The notes: a model not told the origin generated them from the letters alone. A DNA stretch of 64,000 nucleotides from Bacteroides sp. (GCA_014801525.1 JAAVEB010000014.1:89143-153142); one strand, 5' to 3'. Numbered from the stretch's first letter, positions 10,677 through 22,039 are shown. Numbers and translations are program-made.

Positions 10677-11569
10677 CCCTCGGAATGCTTTATTGTGTCA
10701 AAGATAGCAATTAATTGCTCAAGTTCCGCTTCATTGCTGAACGGAAATGTGATTTTTCCTTTTCCCTGCTTGTTGCAAGTGAACTGGACGGGGGTGCGGA
10801 AAGACGCGCTCAAATGCTTTTTCAAAATGTCGAAATCATGGTTGGGCGTACGCTCGGCAGCCGGAACTTTAGCTGGCATTTCTCCATTTTCAGCCGCTTT
10901 CTGATAGGACTTGGCAAGCTCTTCCACTTTTCTCACCGAGAGACCATGCTTCACGATTTCATTATAAAGTTTCAGTTGGAGCGATGGGTCGTTGATGGTG
11001 AGGAGAGCTCGCGCATGTCCCATGTCAACGCGTTTGTCGCGGAGTCCCAGCTGAACTTCGGCGGGAAGTTTCAGCAAGCGCAGGAAATTGGCTATCGTCG
11101 CTCTCTTTTTTCCTATTCTCTCGCTCAAACGTTCCTGAGTAAGGTTGTACTGGTCAATCAGCTTCTTGAAGGTGAGGGCGATTTCTATGGCGTTCAGATC
11201 CTCGCGCTGGATATTTTCAATCAACGCCATTTCCGTCAGCTCGCTGTCATTGGCGGTGCGGATGTAGGCTGGCACCGATGTGAGCCCGGCTTTGAGCGCC
11301 GCCCTGTATCGGCGTTCTCCGGCGATTATCTGATAGGTGTTGTCGCCGGTTTTTCTGAGTGAGAGGGGCTGGATGATTCCGAGCTCGCGAATGGAGGAGG
11401 CGAGTTCGTCAAGCGCCTCTTCGTCAAATGTGGTTCGAGGCTGTTCGGGATTGGGTGAGATTAATTCGAGCTTGATGTCGTTGATTGCCGTTGAGCCGCG
11501 CGCAGGCACGTCGTCCATTTGAATCAGCGAGTCCAATCCTCGTCCGAGAGCGTTTCTTTTTAGTGCCAT
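10673..11569 (-). CDS. parB: ParB/RepB/Spo0J family partition protein
   Basis: 298 aa; ALGRGLDSLI N-terminus, GERRYRAA motif. Confidence 0.95.
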   Translation of the reverse strand: MALKRNALGRGLDSLIQMDDVPARGSTAINDIKLELISPNPEQPRTTFDEEALDELASSIRELGIIQPLSLRKTGDNTYQIIAGERRYRAALKAGLTSVPAYIRTANDSELTEMALIENIQREDLNAIEIALTFKKLIDQYNLTQERLSERIGKKRATIANFLRLLKLPAEVQLGLRDKRVDMGHARALLTINDPSLQLKLYNEIVKHGLSVRKVEELAKSYQKAAENGEMPAKVPAAERTPNHDFDILKKHLSASFRTPVQFTCNKQGKGKITFPFSNEAELEQLIAIFDTIKHSEG

Positions 11570-11583
11570 GGTCGAGAGGGGGA

Positions 11584-12372
11584 TTAGTTAGATGCCGCTG
11601 CGGGCTGTTTGCGATGTTTTGATATAAGCTCTTTCGCCAGCATGGTGTGGCTTGTGGCTCCACGGCTTTCCGGGTCATAGACAAGGGCGGGGAGTCCGTG
11701 GGAGGGGGCTTCGCTGAGGCGTATGTTTCGCGGAATCACGGTGTTGAACACCATGTCGCCGAAATGACCTTTTAACTCCTCGTAGATTTGATTGGCGAGG
11801 CGAAGGCGCGCGTCATACATGGTGAGCAGGAATCCCTCGATTTCAAGCTCGGGATTGAGCTTTGATTTTATGATTCTGATTGTGTTCAGAAGCTTGCTGA
11901 TGCCTTCAAGCGCGAAATATTCGGCTTGGACCGGGATGATGACCGAGTCGGCTGCGGTGAGCGCGTTGACGGTTATGAGCCCCAGCGAAGGGGAGCAGTC
12001 GATGAGGATATAATCATATTTATCCACAATGGGGCTGAGCACGTTTAGAAGCACTCGCTCCCTGTTGTCTTTGTTGACGAGCTCGAGTTCGGCTCCGGCG
12101 AGATCTATTCTTGAGCCCACCAGGTCGAGCCCTTCGATGCAGGTGGGGACTTGCGAGCCGTCGATGGGATAGTCGTCGACAAGACATTCATATATAGATG
12201 ATGACATCGACTTGGGGTCAATGCCGTAGCCCGAAGTCGCGTTTGCCTGCGGGTCTGCGTCAATTATGAGAACTTTTTTCCCTTGATTGGCGAGTGACGC
12301 CGCAAGGTTGATTGTTGTGGTTGTTTTGCCCACGCCGCCTTTTTGGTTGGCTATTGCAATGATTTTACCCAT
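11584..12372 (-). CDS. parA: ParA family ATPase (Soj)
   Basis: 262 aa; deviant Walker [20 protein letters not shown]. Confidence 0.95.
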   Translation of the reverse strand: MGKIIAIANQKGGVGKTTTTINLAASLANQGKKVLIIDADPQANATSGYGIDPKSMSSSIYECLVDDYPIDGSQVPTCIEGLDLVGSRIDLAGAELELVNKDNRERVLLNVLSPIVDKYDYILIDCSPSLGLITVNALTAADSVIIPVQAEYFALEGISKLLNTIRIIKSKLNPELEIEGFLLTMYDARLRLANQIYEELKGHFGDMVFNTVIPRNIRLSEAPSHGLPALVYDPESRGATSHTMLAKELISKHRKQPAAASN

Positions 12373-12393
12373 AATCAGTTATTAATGATAACG

Positions 12394-12401
12394 CAAAGAT
12401 A
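12394..12401 (-). promoter_or_regulatory. -7 box TATCTTTG for parAB operon
   Basis: CAAAGATA on +, 22 bp upstream of parA ATG. Confidence 0.5.
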
Positions 12402-12512
12402 AGTATTTATCTCCGAAACTATCCAAAAATCAAGGCGGCAAATTGAGTTAAATGTTTATAACTGACCCTTTATGTTGATAAGCCCGAGGGGTTGGGCGGC
12501 GGATTTTGAAGA

Positions 12513-12545
12513 AACAGGCGGCCTTCGTGAAGAGGACCGCCTGTT
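12513..12545 (-). terminator. terminator after carB
   Basis: AACAGGCGG...CCGCCTGTT perfect 9-bp stem with paired internal CCTT/AAGAGG bases. Confidence 0.6.
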
Positions 12546-12577
12546 GGATTTGTGTCGATTGATTGACTCCCCGGTGA

Positions 12578-15500
12578 TTAATACTCCTGCCAGGGGGTGA
12601 TGCCGATGTTGTCAATCGGCTTGTTGATGAATGCCTTGACGTAGGCTCCGGCAAGACGGGCGTTGGTCAGTAACGGAATGTTGTGGTCGATTGCCCATCG
12701 GCGAATGCGGTAGCCGTTGGTGAGCTCACGCTTGGTGTGGTTCTTCGGGATGTTGATCACGAGGTCCACGGCATGGCTTGAGATGAGGTCGAGGATGTTT
12801 TCTCCCTCTTCGTCGGGCCAGCATACGGGGGTAGCTTCGATTCCGTTTGAGTCAAGGAATCGCGCGGTTCCCTCGGTGGCATAGATCTTGTAGCCGTTTT
12901 CGTTGAGCAGACGGCAAGCGTCGAGCATGTCCACCTTGCCGCGCACGTCGCCCGAGCTTACAAGAACGGCACCCTGAGGTACATGGTGTCCCACTGAGAT
13001 CATGGCGTTCAGCAGGGCTTCGTCAAAGTCCTTGCCGAGACAGCCCACTTCGCCGGTCGACGACATGTCTACGCCGAGAACCGGGTCTGCCTTGTGAAGG
13101 CGCGCAAATGAGAATTGCGACGCTTTGATGCCGATGTAGTCAATGTCGAATGTCGAGGTGTCGACTTTCTCAACTTTTTCGCCAAGCATGATGCGGGTGG
13201 CGGTTTCGATGAAGTTTTTCTTCAGCACCTTGCTCACGAAGGGGAATGAGCGTGACGCGCGCAGGTTGCACTCGATCACTTTCACATCGTTGTCCTTGGC
13301 GAGATACTGGATGTTGAATGGACCTGAAATATTGAGCTCTTTGGCAATCTTGGCGCTGATGCGCTTGATGCGACGCGCGGTTGCCATGTAGATTTTCTGA
13401 GCGGGGAACACGAGGGTTGCGTCGCCTGAGTGAACGCCTGCAAATTCGATGTGTTCCGAGATAGCATATTCTACAATCTCGCCGTTGCGAGCCACTGCGT
13501 CAAATTCTATTTCCTTTGCGTTCTGAAGGAATTCAGAAACTACCACGGGGTATTCCTTTGACACCTTTGCAGCCTGGGCGAGGAAGCGGTGCATTTGGTC
13601 ATAATCGTAGCAAACGTTCATCGCCGCGCCTGAAAGCACGTAGCTGGGGCGGATGAGGACGGGGAAGCCTACCTCCTTGATGAAGCTGTCGATCTCCTCG
13701 GTGGTGGTCATCTCTTTCCAGCGGGGCTGATCGATACCGAGCTGATCGAGCATTGCCGAGAATTTGTGGCGGTTCTCGGCGCGGTCGATTGAAATCGGCG
13801 ATGTTCCGAGAATGGGAACGTGACGGCGATAGAGCTTCATGGCGAGATTGTTGGGAATCTGACCGCCAACGCTCACTATCACGCCGCGGGGAGCTTCAAG
13901 GTCGATGATGTCCATTACGCGCTCGAAACTCAATTCGTCGAAATAGAGTCGGTCACACATGTCATAGTCGGTCGACACTGTTTCGGGGTTGTAGTTGATC
14001 ATGATGGACTTGTATCCGAGCTTGCGGCAAGTGTTTGCTGCGTTCACCGAGCACCAGTCAAACTCAACCGAGCTTCCGATGCGATATGCTCCTGAGCCGA
14101 GCACCACGATGTTGTTGCCGGCGTTCATGTCGTAGGGTATCGCGTTTTCGTCGGCGCCGTAGGTCACGTATAGGTAGTTGGTGAGATCGGGATATTCCGA
14201 AGCGACGGTGTTGATGCGGCGCACGTGGGGCACGATGTCGAGCGACTTGCGATGGGCGCGGGCACGGAGTATTTCCTGCTCCATGTTTCCGTCGGGATTT
14301 TCCACGAAGCGGGCAATCTGGAAGTCGGAGAATCCAAGGCGTTTCGCTTCTTTGAGCACGTCCTTGGGAAGATCTTCGATTTTATTGTATCCCGAGAGCA
14401 CATTTTTGTACTTGACGATATTGTTAAGACGCTCAATGAACCAGCGGTCTATTTTGGTGAGCTCTTCGATGCGTTCAACCGAGTAGCCCTCTTCAAGAGC
14501 CTGGGCGATTGCGAATATGCGCATATCGGTCGGGTGAGACAGCGCGGTGTCAAGGTCGTCGAAATGAATGTCGTTGTTGCCCACGAATCCGTGCATGCCC
14601 TGTCCGATCATGCGGAGCCCCTTCTGGATAATTTCTTCAAATGACTTGCCGATCGACATGATTTCGCCCACCGACTTCATTGAAGATCCGATTTCGCGGT
14701 CTACGCCGACGAATTTTGTGAGGTCCCAGCGCGGAATCTTCACAATCATGTAGTCGACCGACGGAGCCACATAGGCTGAGTTGGGAGTGCCCATTTCGCC
14801 TATCTGGTCAAGAGTGTAGCCGAGCGCAAGTTTCGCTGCCACAAATGCGAGGGGATAGCCCGACGCCTTCGAGGCGAGTGCCGACGAACGGCTCAGGCGG
14901 GCGTTTATCTCGATGATTCGGTAGTCGTTGGTTTCAGCGTTGAAGGCATACTGGATGTTGCACTCGCCCACGATGCCGATGTGGCGCACGACGCGGATGG
15001 CGATATCTTCCAGCATCTTTATCTGCTCCTTGGAGAGCGACACGATTGGCGCTACCACGATTGACTCGCCGGTGTGGATGCCGAGCGGGTCGAAGTTTTC
15101 CATCGGCACGACGGTGAAGCAATGGTCGTTGGCGTCGCGAATCACTTCGAACTCTATTTCTTTCCATCCTTTGAGCGATTCTTCAACAAGAATCTGCTTA
15201 GAATAGGCGAGCGCGCTTTCGCAATGGGTTTTGAACTCTTCGTCGTTTGTGCATATTCCTGAACCGAGACCTCCGAGGGCGTATCCTGAGCGCACCATTA
15301 CCGGAAATCCGATGCGGTGAGCCACTTTCACAGCGTCTTCAATCGATTCCACTGCCTGTGACACGGGGGTCTTCACGTCGATTTCGTTGAGCTTCTTCAC
15401 GAAGAGATCGCGGTCTTCGGTGATCATGATCGCTTCAACCGAGGTTCCCAGAACCTTGACGCCATATTTTTCAAGCGTGCCGTTAAGATACAATTCCGTT

Positions 15501-15778
15501 CCGCAGTTCAGAGCTGTCTGTCCGCCGAAAGCGAGGAGTATTCCGTCGGGGCGTTCTTTTTTGATTACTTCCTCAACAAAATAGGGCGTGATCGGTAGGA
15601 AATAAACCTTGTCCGCCACACCCTCAGAAGTCTGAATTGTTGCAATGTTGGGATTGATTAGCACCGTCGAGATACCCTCTTCGCGCATAGCTTTCAGAGC
15701 TTGCGAGCCGGAGTAGTCAAATTCGCCCGCCTGCCCGATTTTGAGGGCGCCGGATCCAAGAAGGAGAACCTTTTTCAT
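12578..15778 (-). CDS. carB: carbamoyl-phosphate synthase large subunit
   Basis: 1066 aa; duplicated ATP-grasp halves, GSGALKIGQAGEFDYSGSQA, GSGAYRIGSSVEFDWC. Confidence 0.96.
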   Translation of the reverse strand: MKKVLLLGSGALKIGQAGEFDYSGSQALKAMREEGISTVLINPNIATIQTSEGVADKVYFLPITPYFVEEVIKKERPDGILLAFGGQTALNCGTELYLNGTLEKYGVKVLGTSVEAIMITEDRDLFVKKLNEIDVKTPVSQAVESIEDAVKVAHRIGFPVMVRSGYALGGLGSGICTNDEEFKTHCESALAYSKQILVEESLKGWKEIEFEVIRDANDHCFTVVPMENFDPLGIHTGESIVVAPIVSLSKEQIKMLEDIAIRVVRHIGIVGECNIQYAFNAETNDYRIIEINARLSRSSALASKASGYPLAFVAAKLALGYTLDQIGEMGTPNSAYVAPSVDYMIVKIPRWDLTKFVGVDREIGSSMKSVGEIMSIGKSFEEIIQKGLRMIGQGMHGFVGNNDIHFDDLDTALSHPTDMRIFAIAQALEEGYSVERIEELTKIDRWFIERLNNIVKYKNVLSGYNKIEDLPKDVLKEAKRLGFSDFQIARFVENPDGNMEQEILRARAHRKSLDIVPHVRRINTVASEYPDLTNYLYVTYGADENAIPYDMNAGNNIVVLGSGAYRIGSSVEFDWCSVNAANTCRKLGYKSIMINYNPETVSTDYDMCDRLYFDELSFERVMDIIDLEAPRGVIVSVGGQIPNNLAMKLYRRHVPILGTSPISIDRAENRHKFSAMLDQLGIDQPRWKEMTTTEEIDSFIKEVGFPVLIRPSYVLSGAAMNVCYDYDQMHRFLAQAAKVSKEYPVVVSEFLQNAKEIEFDAVARNGEIVEYAISEHIEFAGVHSGDATLVFPAQKIYMATARRIKRISAKIAKELNISGPFNIQYLAKDNDVKVIECNLRASRSFPFVSKVLKKNFIETATRIMLGEKVEKVDTSTFDIDYIGIKASQFSFARLHKADPVLGVDMSSTGEVGCLGKDFDEALLNAMISVGHHVPQGAVLVSSGDVRGKVDMLDACRLLNENGYKIYATEGTARFLDSNGIEATPVCWPDEEGENILDLISSHAVDLVINIPKNHTKRELTNGYRIRRWAIDHNIPLLTNARLAGAYVKAFINKPIDNIGITPWQEY

Positions 15779-15811
15779 ATATTCTATTCAGTAGATGGTT
15801 TATTCGTTTTG

Positions 15812-15819
15812 CAAAATTA
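15812..15819 (-). promoter_or_regulatory. -7 box TAATTTTG for carB
   Basis: CAAAATTA on + upstream of carB ATG. Confidence 0.45.
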
Positions 15820-15853
15820 CTTCTTTTCCCGCTCCTTTACAAATTTTGGAAAG

Positions 15854-17551
15854 CTAATCAACTGTGCGGGGCTTGAATTTGAGGAGTAGCACCTCTTTGC
15901 GCAGGTCGCAACTGCGGGTGCGGAAATGCTTCAGCAGATAAAAGTCATATTTGCCGGCATTTTCAGGCAGATATGTTTTGCCGTCGTCGACGGTTATTAT
16001 CATGTAGCCTTCAGCGCCTTCGGGAGCGTCGGCTATACTCTTAAGCCGATCGTTTAGATAATAATCCACGCCGAAGAAGCGGGTGTTGTAGTCTTGAGTG
16101 TAGGCATAGACGTTGCGTTCGGGCTCAAGCTCGTTGAGGGCGGTGGCTATGCGTTTGTCGCTTTTTGTGTTGAGTATCGCCGGCTGGAATACTCCGGCGA
16201 AAGCCCAGTATAATGTCACGGTCAAGGCGATGCTGCCTGCGAGCGCTCCATAGCCCGACAGCTTGCGGAGTTTTATGATGAGCAGCAGCGCTACCAGCGC
16301 CGGTATTTCGGCAAGAATCCATCGGAACCATGAGAAGTGTTGTGTCATGGCGGTGACATACAGCGAATTTTCCAACGCGTGTTTCCCTTTCAGCATTCCA
16401 TAGGGGAAGTCGCCGCATTGGAGAAACAGGAATGCTCCGAAAACGATGATAGCCAACCCGCTCAAAACCGATGCGTAGACCTTTATAGTTCTTTTCGACA
16501 CCTTGGCAAGACTTTGAAGGTATCCGGCGATGAGGAAGGCGACAAACGGATACATTGGCAGCAGATAGACGCTGCGTTTGCTCGCCGGGATGCAGTAGAA
16601 GACGAATATTGTGATCGATGCCACTGCCGATAGTAGCGTTTCAGGCTCCATGGCGCGTATTGCGTTCCACAACCCATCGGCGGGCTTGTGTAGCCGATAG
16701 TGGCGGAAGAGGGCGACGAGCGAGAAGAGGAGCAGCAGGGTGTAAGGCAGAAATCCGCTGACGAGGGTGATTACGTTATAATACCACGGGTTGAGGTGAG
16801 AGTCATAGCTCATTGTGCCCGTCATGCGTCCTATGTTTTCTTCAAGCATAAGCTCACGGAACTGTTCGCCGCCCTGATTGAACGCGGCGACATACCATAG
16901 TGCTGGGATGACGCACGCCGCAATAGCCCAGATGAACAGCAGACCGAACACCTTCCAGAAGCGTTCGCCTTTCAGAAGCATGAAAAGCCCGGCGACTGCG
17001 CAAGGGATAACCACGCCAACGGGTCCCTTGGTGAGACACGCCCCCGACATCATTAATATTGCCATTAAGGGCACGCCTTTCAAGCCGCGTCGCCAATAGG
17101 AGTAGAGGGAGTAGATCGCTCCCACGGTGAAAAACGTCAGCAGCATGTCTACGCGGCAAGCGACCCCCGCGCGATAAACTTCAAATGAAGTGAGCAGGAG
17201 AAATGCCGTCAGCAGGGCTCTGCCCTTGCCTCCCTTTTTAACATAGAATACATAGGTCCACAGAATCAGCCATATAAGCGCCAATGCCGACGGCAAGCGT
17301 GACAGATATTCGGTGACGTGTCCCCATGGGAGGGAAAAGAGCGCAATGCACCAAGCCATGAATGGGGGTTTGTAGGGAATCATGTCGCCGTTGCTCACCG
17401 GCAGAATCCAATTTCCCGACTGGAGCATTGAGACCGCAACAATAGCCTCGCGCGGTTCTCCTTTCGAATAAAAAAGCGCTTCGCCTAAGAATGGAAGCAA
17501 TGTCAGAGAGGAGACTATGAGCAGTAGCAGAAATGCGTATTTGGTTTTCAT
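15854..17551 (-). CDS. ArnT-like glycosyltransferase (GT39/PMT-type integral membrane protein)
   Basis: 565 aa; N-terminal DE-like GEPREAIVAVSMLQSGNW motif, multiple TM segments. Confidence 0.85.
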   Translation of the reverse strand: MKTKYAFLLLLIVSSLTLLPFLGEALFYSKGEPREAIVAVSMLQSGNWILPVSNGDMIPYKPPFMAWCIALFSLPWGHVTEYLSRLPSALALIWLILWTYVFYVKKGGKGRALLTAFLLLTSFEVYRAGVACRVDMLLTFFTVGAIYSLYSYWRRGLKGVPLMAILMMSGACLTKGPVGVVIPCAVAGLFMLLKGERFWKVFGLLFIWAIAACVIPALWYVAAFNQGGEQFRELMLEENIGRMTGTMSYDSHLNPWYYNVITLVSGFLPYTLLLLFSLVALFRHYRLHKPADGLWNAIRAMEPETLLSAVASITIFVFYCIPASKRSVYLLPMYPFVAFLIAGYLQSLAKVSKRTIKVYASVLSGLAIIVFGAFLFLQCGDFPYGMLKGKHALENSLYVTAMTQHFSWFRWILAEIPALVALLLIIKLRKLSGYGALAGSIALTVTLYWAFAGVFQPAILNTKSDKRIATALNELEPERNVYAYTQDYNTRFFGVDYYLNDRLKSIADAPEGAEGYMIITVDDGKTYLPENAGKYDFYLLKHFRTRSCDLRKEVLLLKFKPRTVD

Positions 17552-17579
17552 CGCGTCAAGGTTTTCATTGTTGTAACTG

Positions 17580-17587
17580 CAAATTTA
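17580..17587 (-). promoter_or_regulatory. -7 box TAAATTTG for the GT39 gene
   Basis: CAAATTTA on +, about 30 bp upstream of the start codon. Confidence 0.45.
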
Positions 17588-17632
17588 AGCGATTTGCGGG
17601 TGTCGCTCCAACGATAAATCAAGTTTTTTGTG

Positions 17633-17640
17633 TAAGTTTG
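17633..17640 (+). promoter_or_regulatory. -7 box TAAGTTTG for the GH106-like gene
   Basis: TAnnTTTG match about 35 bp upstream of the start; no clear -33 element. Confidence 0.45.
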
Positions 17641-17674
17641 CAGAAAACTTACTAATCTTTTACCTAAAATAGCA

Positions 17675-20206
17675 GTGAAAAAAACAGCTCTCATTTCGTT
17701 ATTGTGTCTCTCTTCGTTGACGGCTGCCGCCCAGCAGTGGCCGGTTGTGAATCCCGAGGCTCGTCCCGGAACCCGCTGGTGGTGGATGGGGTCGGCGGTC
17801 GACTCGGCAAATCTGCGATATAATATCGGCGAGTATGCCAAAGCCGGCATCGGCTCGGTGGAGATTACGCCTATTTATGGCGTGAAGGGAAATGACGCTA
17901 ACGAAATCCCTTATCTGTCGGATGAATGGATGAATGCGCTGAGGATCACTCAGGCTGAAGCAGCCGCCAATGGCGTTCTTGTCGACATGAACCAGGGAAC
18001 CGGCTGGCCTTTCGGCGGACCTGAAGTGCCGATAGAGGATGCGGCTTGCAAGGCTATATTTCTGGTCGACACTGTGGCTCCCGGAGCTGAGCCGATAAAA
18101 ACGGTCGGTCCCAAAGAGGAGGATATCGCAAAACTCATAGCAACGTCACGCCGCGCGTTGCCAACCGGCGACGAGGAGGTGATAAGAGTCTATGAGAGCC
18201 GCACCCGTCAGGCGGTGAAGCGCGCCGCTCCCGGAGGAGAGGGCTTTGTTATCGACCATTTTGACCGTGACGTGGTGAAAAAATATCTTGATAAGTTTGG
18301 AGCGGCGTTTGACTCGCGCCATGCCGCCTATCCGCATAATTTTTTCAATGACAGTTATGAAGTCTACGGCGCCAACTGGACTCCCACGCTTTTTGATGAG
18401 TTTGAGCGTCGCCGCGGGTATAGACTTCAGGACAAGCTCCCTGAACTGCTCGGATTTGTCGACGACTGCAATGCCGTGTTGAGCGACTATCGCGAGACTC
18501 TCGGCGACATGCTTCTTGAAAACTTCACTGAGCAGTGGACTCAGTGGGCTAACGAGCGCGGCGTGGAGACACGCAATCAGGCTCATGGGTCGCCCGCCAA
18601 CCTTATCGATATTTATGCCGCTGTCGACGTGCCTGAGATAGAGGGGTTCGGATTGTCGGATTTTGGAATTAAAGGTCTGCGCACAGATCCGGGATTCACC
18701 CGCAAGAACGACAGCGACGTCTCGATGTTGAAATATGCGTCGTCAGCCGCCCATATCGCCGGCAAGCCGCTTGCGTCGAGTGAGACTTTCACTTGGCTTA
18801 CCGAGCATTTCCGCACAGCGCTTTCCCAGATGAAGCCTGATATCGACCTGATGTTCACCTGCGGCGTGAACCACATGTTCTATCACGGCACCACCTACTC
18901 TCCGCGCGAGTACGCATGGCCGGGATGGAAATTCTATGCCTCGGTCGACATGAGCCCCACAAATACTATATGGCGTGACGCGTCCGCGCTTAATGAGTAC
19001 ATAACCCGTTGCCAGAGCTTCCTCCAGATGGGAAACCCCGACAATGACTATCTGGTTTATCTGCCTGTGCGCGACATGTGGCGCGAGCGCCTTTCTCCTG
19101 CCGCCAAAGGAATTTTCTTGACTTTCGACATCCACGGGATGAAGAAGAAGGCGCCCGGATTCATAAAGAGCATTCTTGAAATTGACAGCCTCGGCTTTGA
19201 CTGCGATTACATAAGCGACAAGTACTTGATGACGACTGAGTTTAAGGATGGCATGCTCACCACGGCGGCAGGAACCCGCTATCGCGGGCTGATAATACCG
19301 GGAAGCGGCAATCTTACTCCGCAATTGCAGGCACATCTCGATTCGCTGAAGGCTCAGGGTGCCACTATAATAATGGGCGTTGACGAGGCAGCTATCAAGG
19401 CGGGAGCAAAATCAGAGGCGATGAGGACTGACCTTAAGCTTCGCGCCATACGTCGCAGCAATCCCGAGGGGCATCATTATTTTATAGCCAATCTCACTCC
19501 TGAGGATGTGAATGACGCAGTTCCCCTGGCGGTTGAATTTGTCGATGCCGCATGGTTTGACCCCATGACGGGAGAAATCTACAAGGCTGAGGTTGCCGAC
19601 GGAAAGGTGGTGATGAATTTCCGCTCGGGCGAGTCGCGCATTTTGCAGACTTATGACCACAAACTTGATGTGCCTGTACGCAGCCGCGACGCAGTGAATC
19701 CCGACACAATCAATCTCACTGACCGTGAATGGAAGCTGTCGTTCATCGAATCGGTTCCTGAAGTGAAGCGTCAGTTTAAACTCTCATCCCTCAAGCCGTG
19801 GACCGAACTCGGCGACAGTGAGCTGAATGATCTTGCCGGCACGGGAGTCTACACCACCACGTTCAATATGGATAAAAAGGAGCTTGCCGGCGACTGGAGC
19901 ATAGACCTCGGCGACGTGAGAGAGAGCGCAAGGGTTTACCTGAACGGTAAGTATATTGGTTGCGCATGGGCGGTTCCGTTCACTTTAAGCTGTGGCGACG
20001 CGTTGAAGAGGGGGAAGAACGAGCTTCGCATAGAGGTGACCAACCTGCCGGCAAACCGCATTGCCGCCCTTGACCGCCAAGGCGAGCAGTGGCGAATATT
20101 CAAGGAGATAAACATTGTTGACATAGCCTATAAAAAGACCACCTATGAGGGCTGGGAAACAGTGCCGGGTGGACTTAATTCAACCGTCAAGCTGATACGC
20201 CGTTAA
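17675..20206 (+). CDS. GH106-like glycoside hydrolase (alpha-L-rhamnosidase-type), secreted
   Basis: 843 aa; signal peptide; RPGTRWWWMGSAVD...GIGSVEITPIYGVKG...NQGTGWPFGGP; C-terminal sugar-binding beta-sandwich. GTG start. Confidence 0.82.
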   Translation: MKKTALISLLCLSSLTAAAQQWPVVNPEARPGTRWWWMGSAVDSANLRYNIGEYAKAGIGSVEITPIYGVKGNDANEIPYLSDEWMNALRITQAEAAANGVLVDMNQGTGWPFGGPEVPIEDAACKAIFLVDTVAPGAEPIKTVGPKEEDIAKLIATSRRALPTGDEEVIRVYESRTRQAVKRAAPGGEGFVIDHFDRDVVKKYLDKFGAAFDSRHAAYPHNFFNDSYEVYGANWTPTLFDEFERRRGYRLQDKLPELLGFVDDCNAVLSDYRETLGDMLLENFTEQWTQWANERGVETRNQAHGSPANLIDIYAAVDVPEIEGFGLSDFGIKGLRTDPGFTRKNDSDVSMLKYASSAAHIAGKPLASSETFTWLTEHFRTALSQMKPDIDLMFTCGVNHMFYHGTTYSPREYAWPGWKFYASVDMSPTNTIWRDASALNEYITRCQSFLQMGNPDNDYLVYLPVRDMWRERLSPAAKGIFLTFDIHGMKKKAPGFIKSILEIDSLGFDCDYISDKYLMTTEFKDGMLTTAAGTRYRGLIIPGSGNLTPQLQAHLDSLKAQGATIIMGVDEAAIKAGAKSEAMRTDLKLRAIRRSNPEGHHYFIANLTPEDVNDAVPLAVEFVDAAWFDPMTGEIYKAEVADGKVVMNFRSGESRILQTYDHKLDVPVRSRDAVNPDTINLTDREWKLSFIESVPEVKRQFKLSSLKPWTELGDSELNDLAGTGVYTTTFNMDKKELAGDWSIDLGDVRESARVYLNGKYIGCAWAVPFTLSCGDALKRGKNELRIEVTNLPANRIAALDRQGEQWRIFKEINIVDIAYKKTTYEGWETVPGGLNSTVKLIRR

Positions 20207-20240
20207 TTATCCGATATATTCTATATATTTATATATTAAG

Positions 20241-20277
20241 GAACCGTCGCTGAAAAATGGCGATGGTTCTTTTTTTT
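20241..20277 (+). terminator. rho-independent terminator after the GH106-like gene
   Basis: GAACCGTCGC-tgaaaaatg-GCGATGGTTC followed by T8. Confidence 0.85.
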
Positions 20278-20326
20278 CGTCGCGGGCGGGAAATGGATGG
20301 CGGAAACATTGGGCTGATGAAAGTTG

Positions 20327-20359
20327 TTTTTGTAAAGTAAAGGCTTCTTTGTATCTTTG
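20327..20359 (+). promoter_or_regulatory. promoter of fumarase gene: -33 TTTTTG and -7 TATCTTTG, 19-bp spacing
   Basis: Good match to Bacteroidetes -33/-7 consensus. Confidence 0.65.
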
Positions 20360-20389
20360 CGTTAATGAAAATTTTTTAAATGATTTCTT

Positions 20390-22039
20390 ATGGCACAAAA
20401 ACCGTTTGTATATCAAGAGATGTTCCCGATGTCGCCCGACACGACGGAATATTATCACTTGACTTCCGATTATGTGAAAGTTGAGAACTGGAACGGCAAC
20501 GAGATGCTTGTTGTCGAGCCCGAAGCGCTTCGTGTGCTTGCCCGTCAAGCCACTCATGACAACGCCTTCATGCTGCGTCGCGAGCACAACGCTATGGTTG
20601 CTAAAATACTCCATGACCCCGAGGCGAGTGAAAATGACAAATTTGTGGCGTTGACCATGCTCCGCAATGCCGAGATTGCCGCTAAAGGTCAGTTGCCCTT
20701 CTGCCAGGACACCGGTACTGCGATTGTAATCGGCAAGAAGGGACAAAACGTGTTTACAGGCGGTGGCGATGAGAAAGAAATTTATCACGGCGTATATGAC
20801 ACCTACACCGAGAATAACCTCCGCTACTCACAGAATGCTCCGCTGAACATGTATGACGAGGTTAACACCGGATGCAATCTGCCGGCTCAGGTTGACCTTT
20901 ATGCCGTGGACGGAAACGAATATAAGTTCCTCTTCGTGGCAAAAGGCGGCGGCTCGGCTAACAAGACCTACCTCTATCAGGAGACCAAGGCTCTTCTCAA
21001 TCCCGAGAAGCTGGTGCCTTTCCTTGTCGAGAAGATGAAATCGCTTGGAACAGCCGCTTGTCCTCCTTATCACATCGCATTCGTTATCGGCGGCACATCT
21101 GCTGAGATGAATCTTGCCACTGTCAAGAAGGCGTCGGTAAAATATTATGACAATCTTCCCACTACCGGAAATGAGTATGGAAGAGCGTTCCGCGACGTTG
21201 AACTGGAGCAGACTCTCTTGAAAGAGGCTCAGAAGATTGGTCTCGGCGCTCAGTTCGGCGGTAAATATTTCGCTCATGACATCCGTGTCATCCGCTTGCC
21301 GCGTCACGGTGCTTCATGCCCTGTGGGACTTGGCGTGAGCTGTTCAGCCGACCGCAATGTCAAGGCTAAAATTAACAAGGATGGTCTTTGGATTGAGAAA
21401 CTCGACACTAATCCCGGTGAATTGATTCCTGAAGAATTCCGCAACCAGGGCGAGGGCGACGTGGTGAAAATCGACTTGAACCGTCCAATGCCCGAAATTC
21501 TTGCCGAGTTGACTAAATATCCAGTGTCGACACGCTTGTCGCTTAACGGAACTATTATCGTGGGCCGTGACATCGCTCACGCCAAGATCAAAGAGCGTCT
21601 TGACGCCGGCGAACCGATGCCCGATTATCTGAAGGATCACCCCATTTACTATGCAGGACCTGCAAAGACTCCTGAAGGAATGCCTTCGGGTTCATTCGGT
21701 CCCACCACCGCAGGACGCATGGACTCTTACGTGGATCAGTTCCAGGCAGCCGGCGGCTCGATGGTGATGATCGCCAAGGGTAACCGCAGCAAGCAGGTGA
21801 CCGACGCGTGCCACAAGCATGGCGGTTTCTATCTCGGAAGTATCGGCGGACCTGCCGCAATTCTTGCAGCCAACAGCATCAAGAAAGTGGAATGCCTCGA
21901 ATATCCCGAGCTCGGAATGGAAGCTATATGGAAGATCGAAGTTGAGGATTTCCCCGCATTTATCCTTGTAGATGATAAGGGTAATGACTTCTTCACTCAG
22001 ATAGCTGAGCGTTGCCAGGGTTGCCCCATCGCAAAATAA
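20390..22039 (+). CDS. class I (Fe-S dependent) fumarate hydratase
   Basis: 549 aa; [39 protein letters not shown] motifs. Confidence 0.94.
   Translation: MAQKPFVYQEMFPMSPDTTEYYHLTSDYVKVENWNGNEMLVVEPEALRVLARQATHDNAFMLRREHNAMVAKILHDPEASENDKFVALTMLRNAEIAAKGQLPFCQDTGTAIVIGKKGQNVFTGGGDEKEIYHGVYDTYTENNLRYSQNAPLNMYDEVNTGCNLPAQVDLYAVDGNEYKFLFVAKGGGSANKTYLYQETKALLNPEKLVPFLVEKMKSLGTAACPPYHIAFVIGGTSAEMNLATVKKASVKYYDNLPTTGNEYGRAFRDVELEQTLLKEAQKIGLGAQFGGKYFAHDIRVIRLPRHGASCPVGLGVSCSADRNVKAKINKDGLWIEKLDTNPGELIPEEFRNQGEGDVVKIDLNRPMPEILAELTKYPVSTRLSLNGTIIVGRDIAHAKIKERLDAGEPMPDYLKDHPIYYAGPAKTPEGMPSGSFGPTTAGRMDSYVDQFQAAGGSMVMIAKGNRSKQVTDACHKHGGFYLGSIGGPAAILAANSIKKVECLEYPELGMEAIWKIEVEDFPAFILVDDKGNDFFTQIAERCQGCPIAK

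Noticed and set aside
10715-11362. 215-aa plus-strand ORF antisense to parB
   Set aside because: Shadow ORF; parB is unambiguous on the minus strand.
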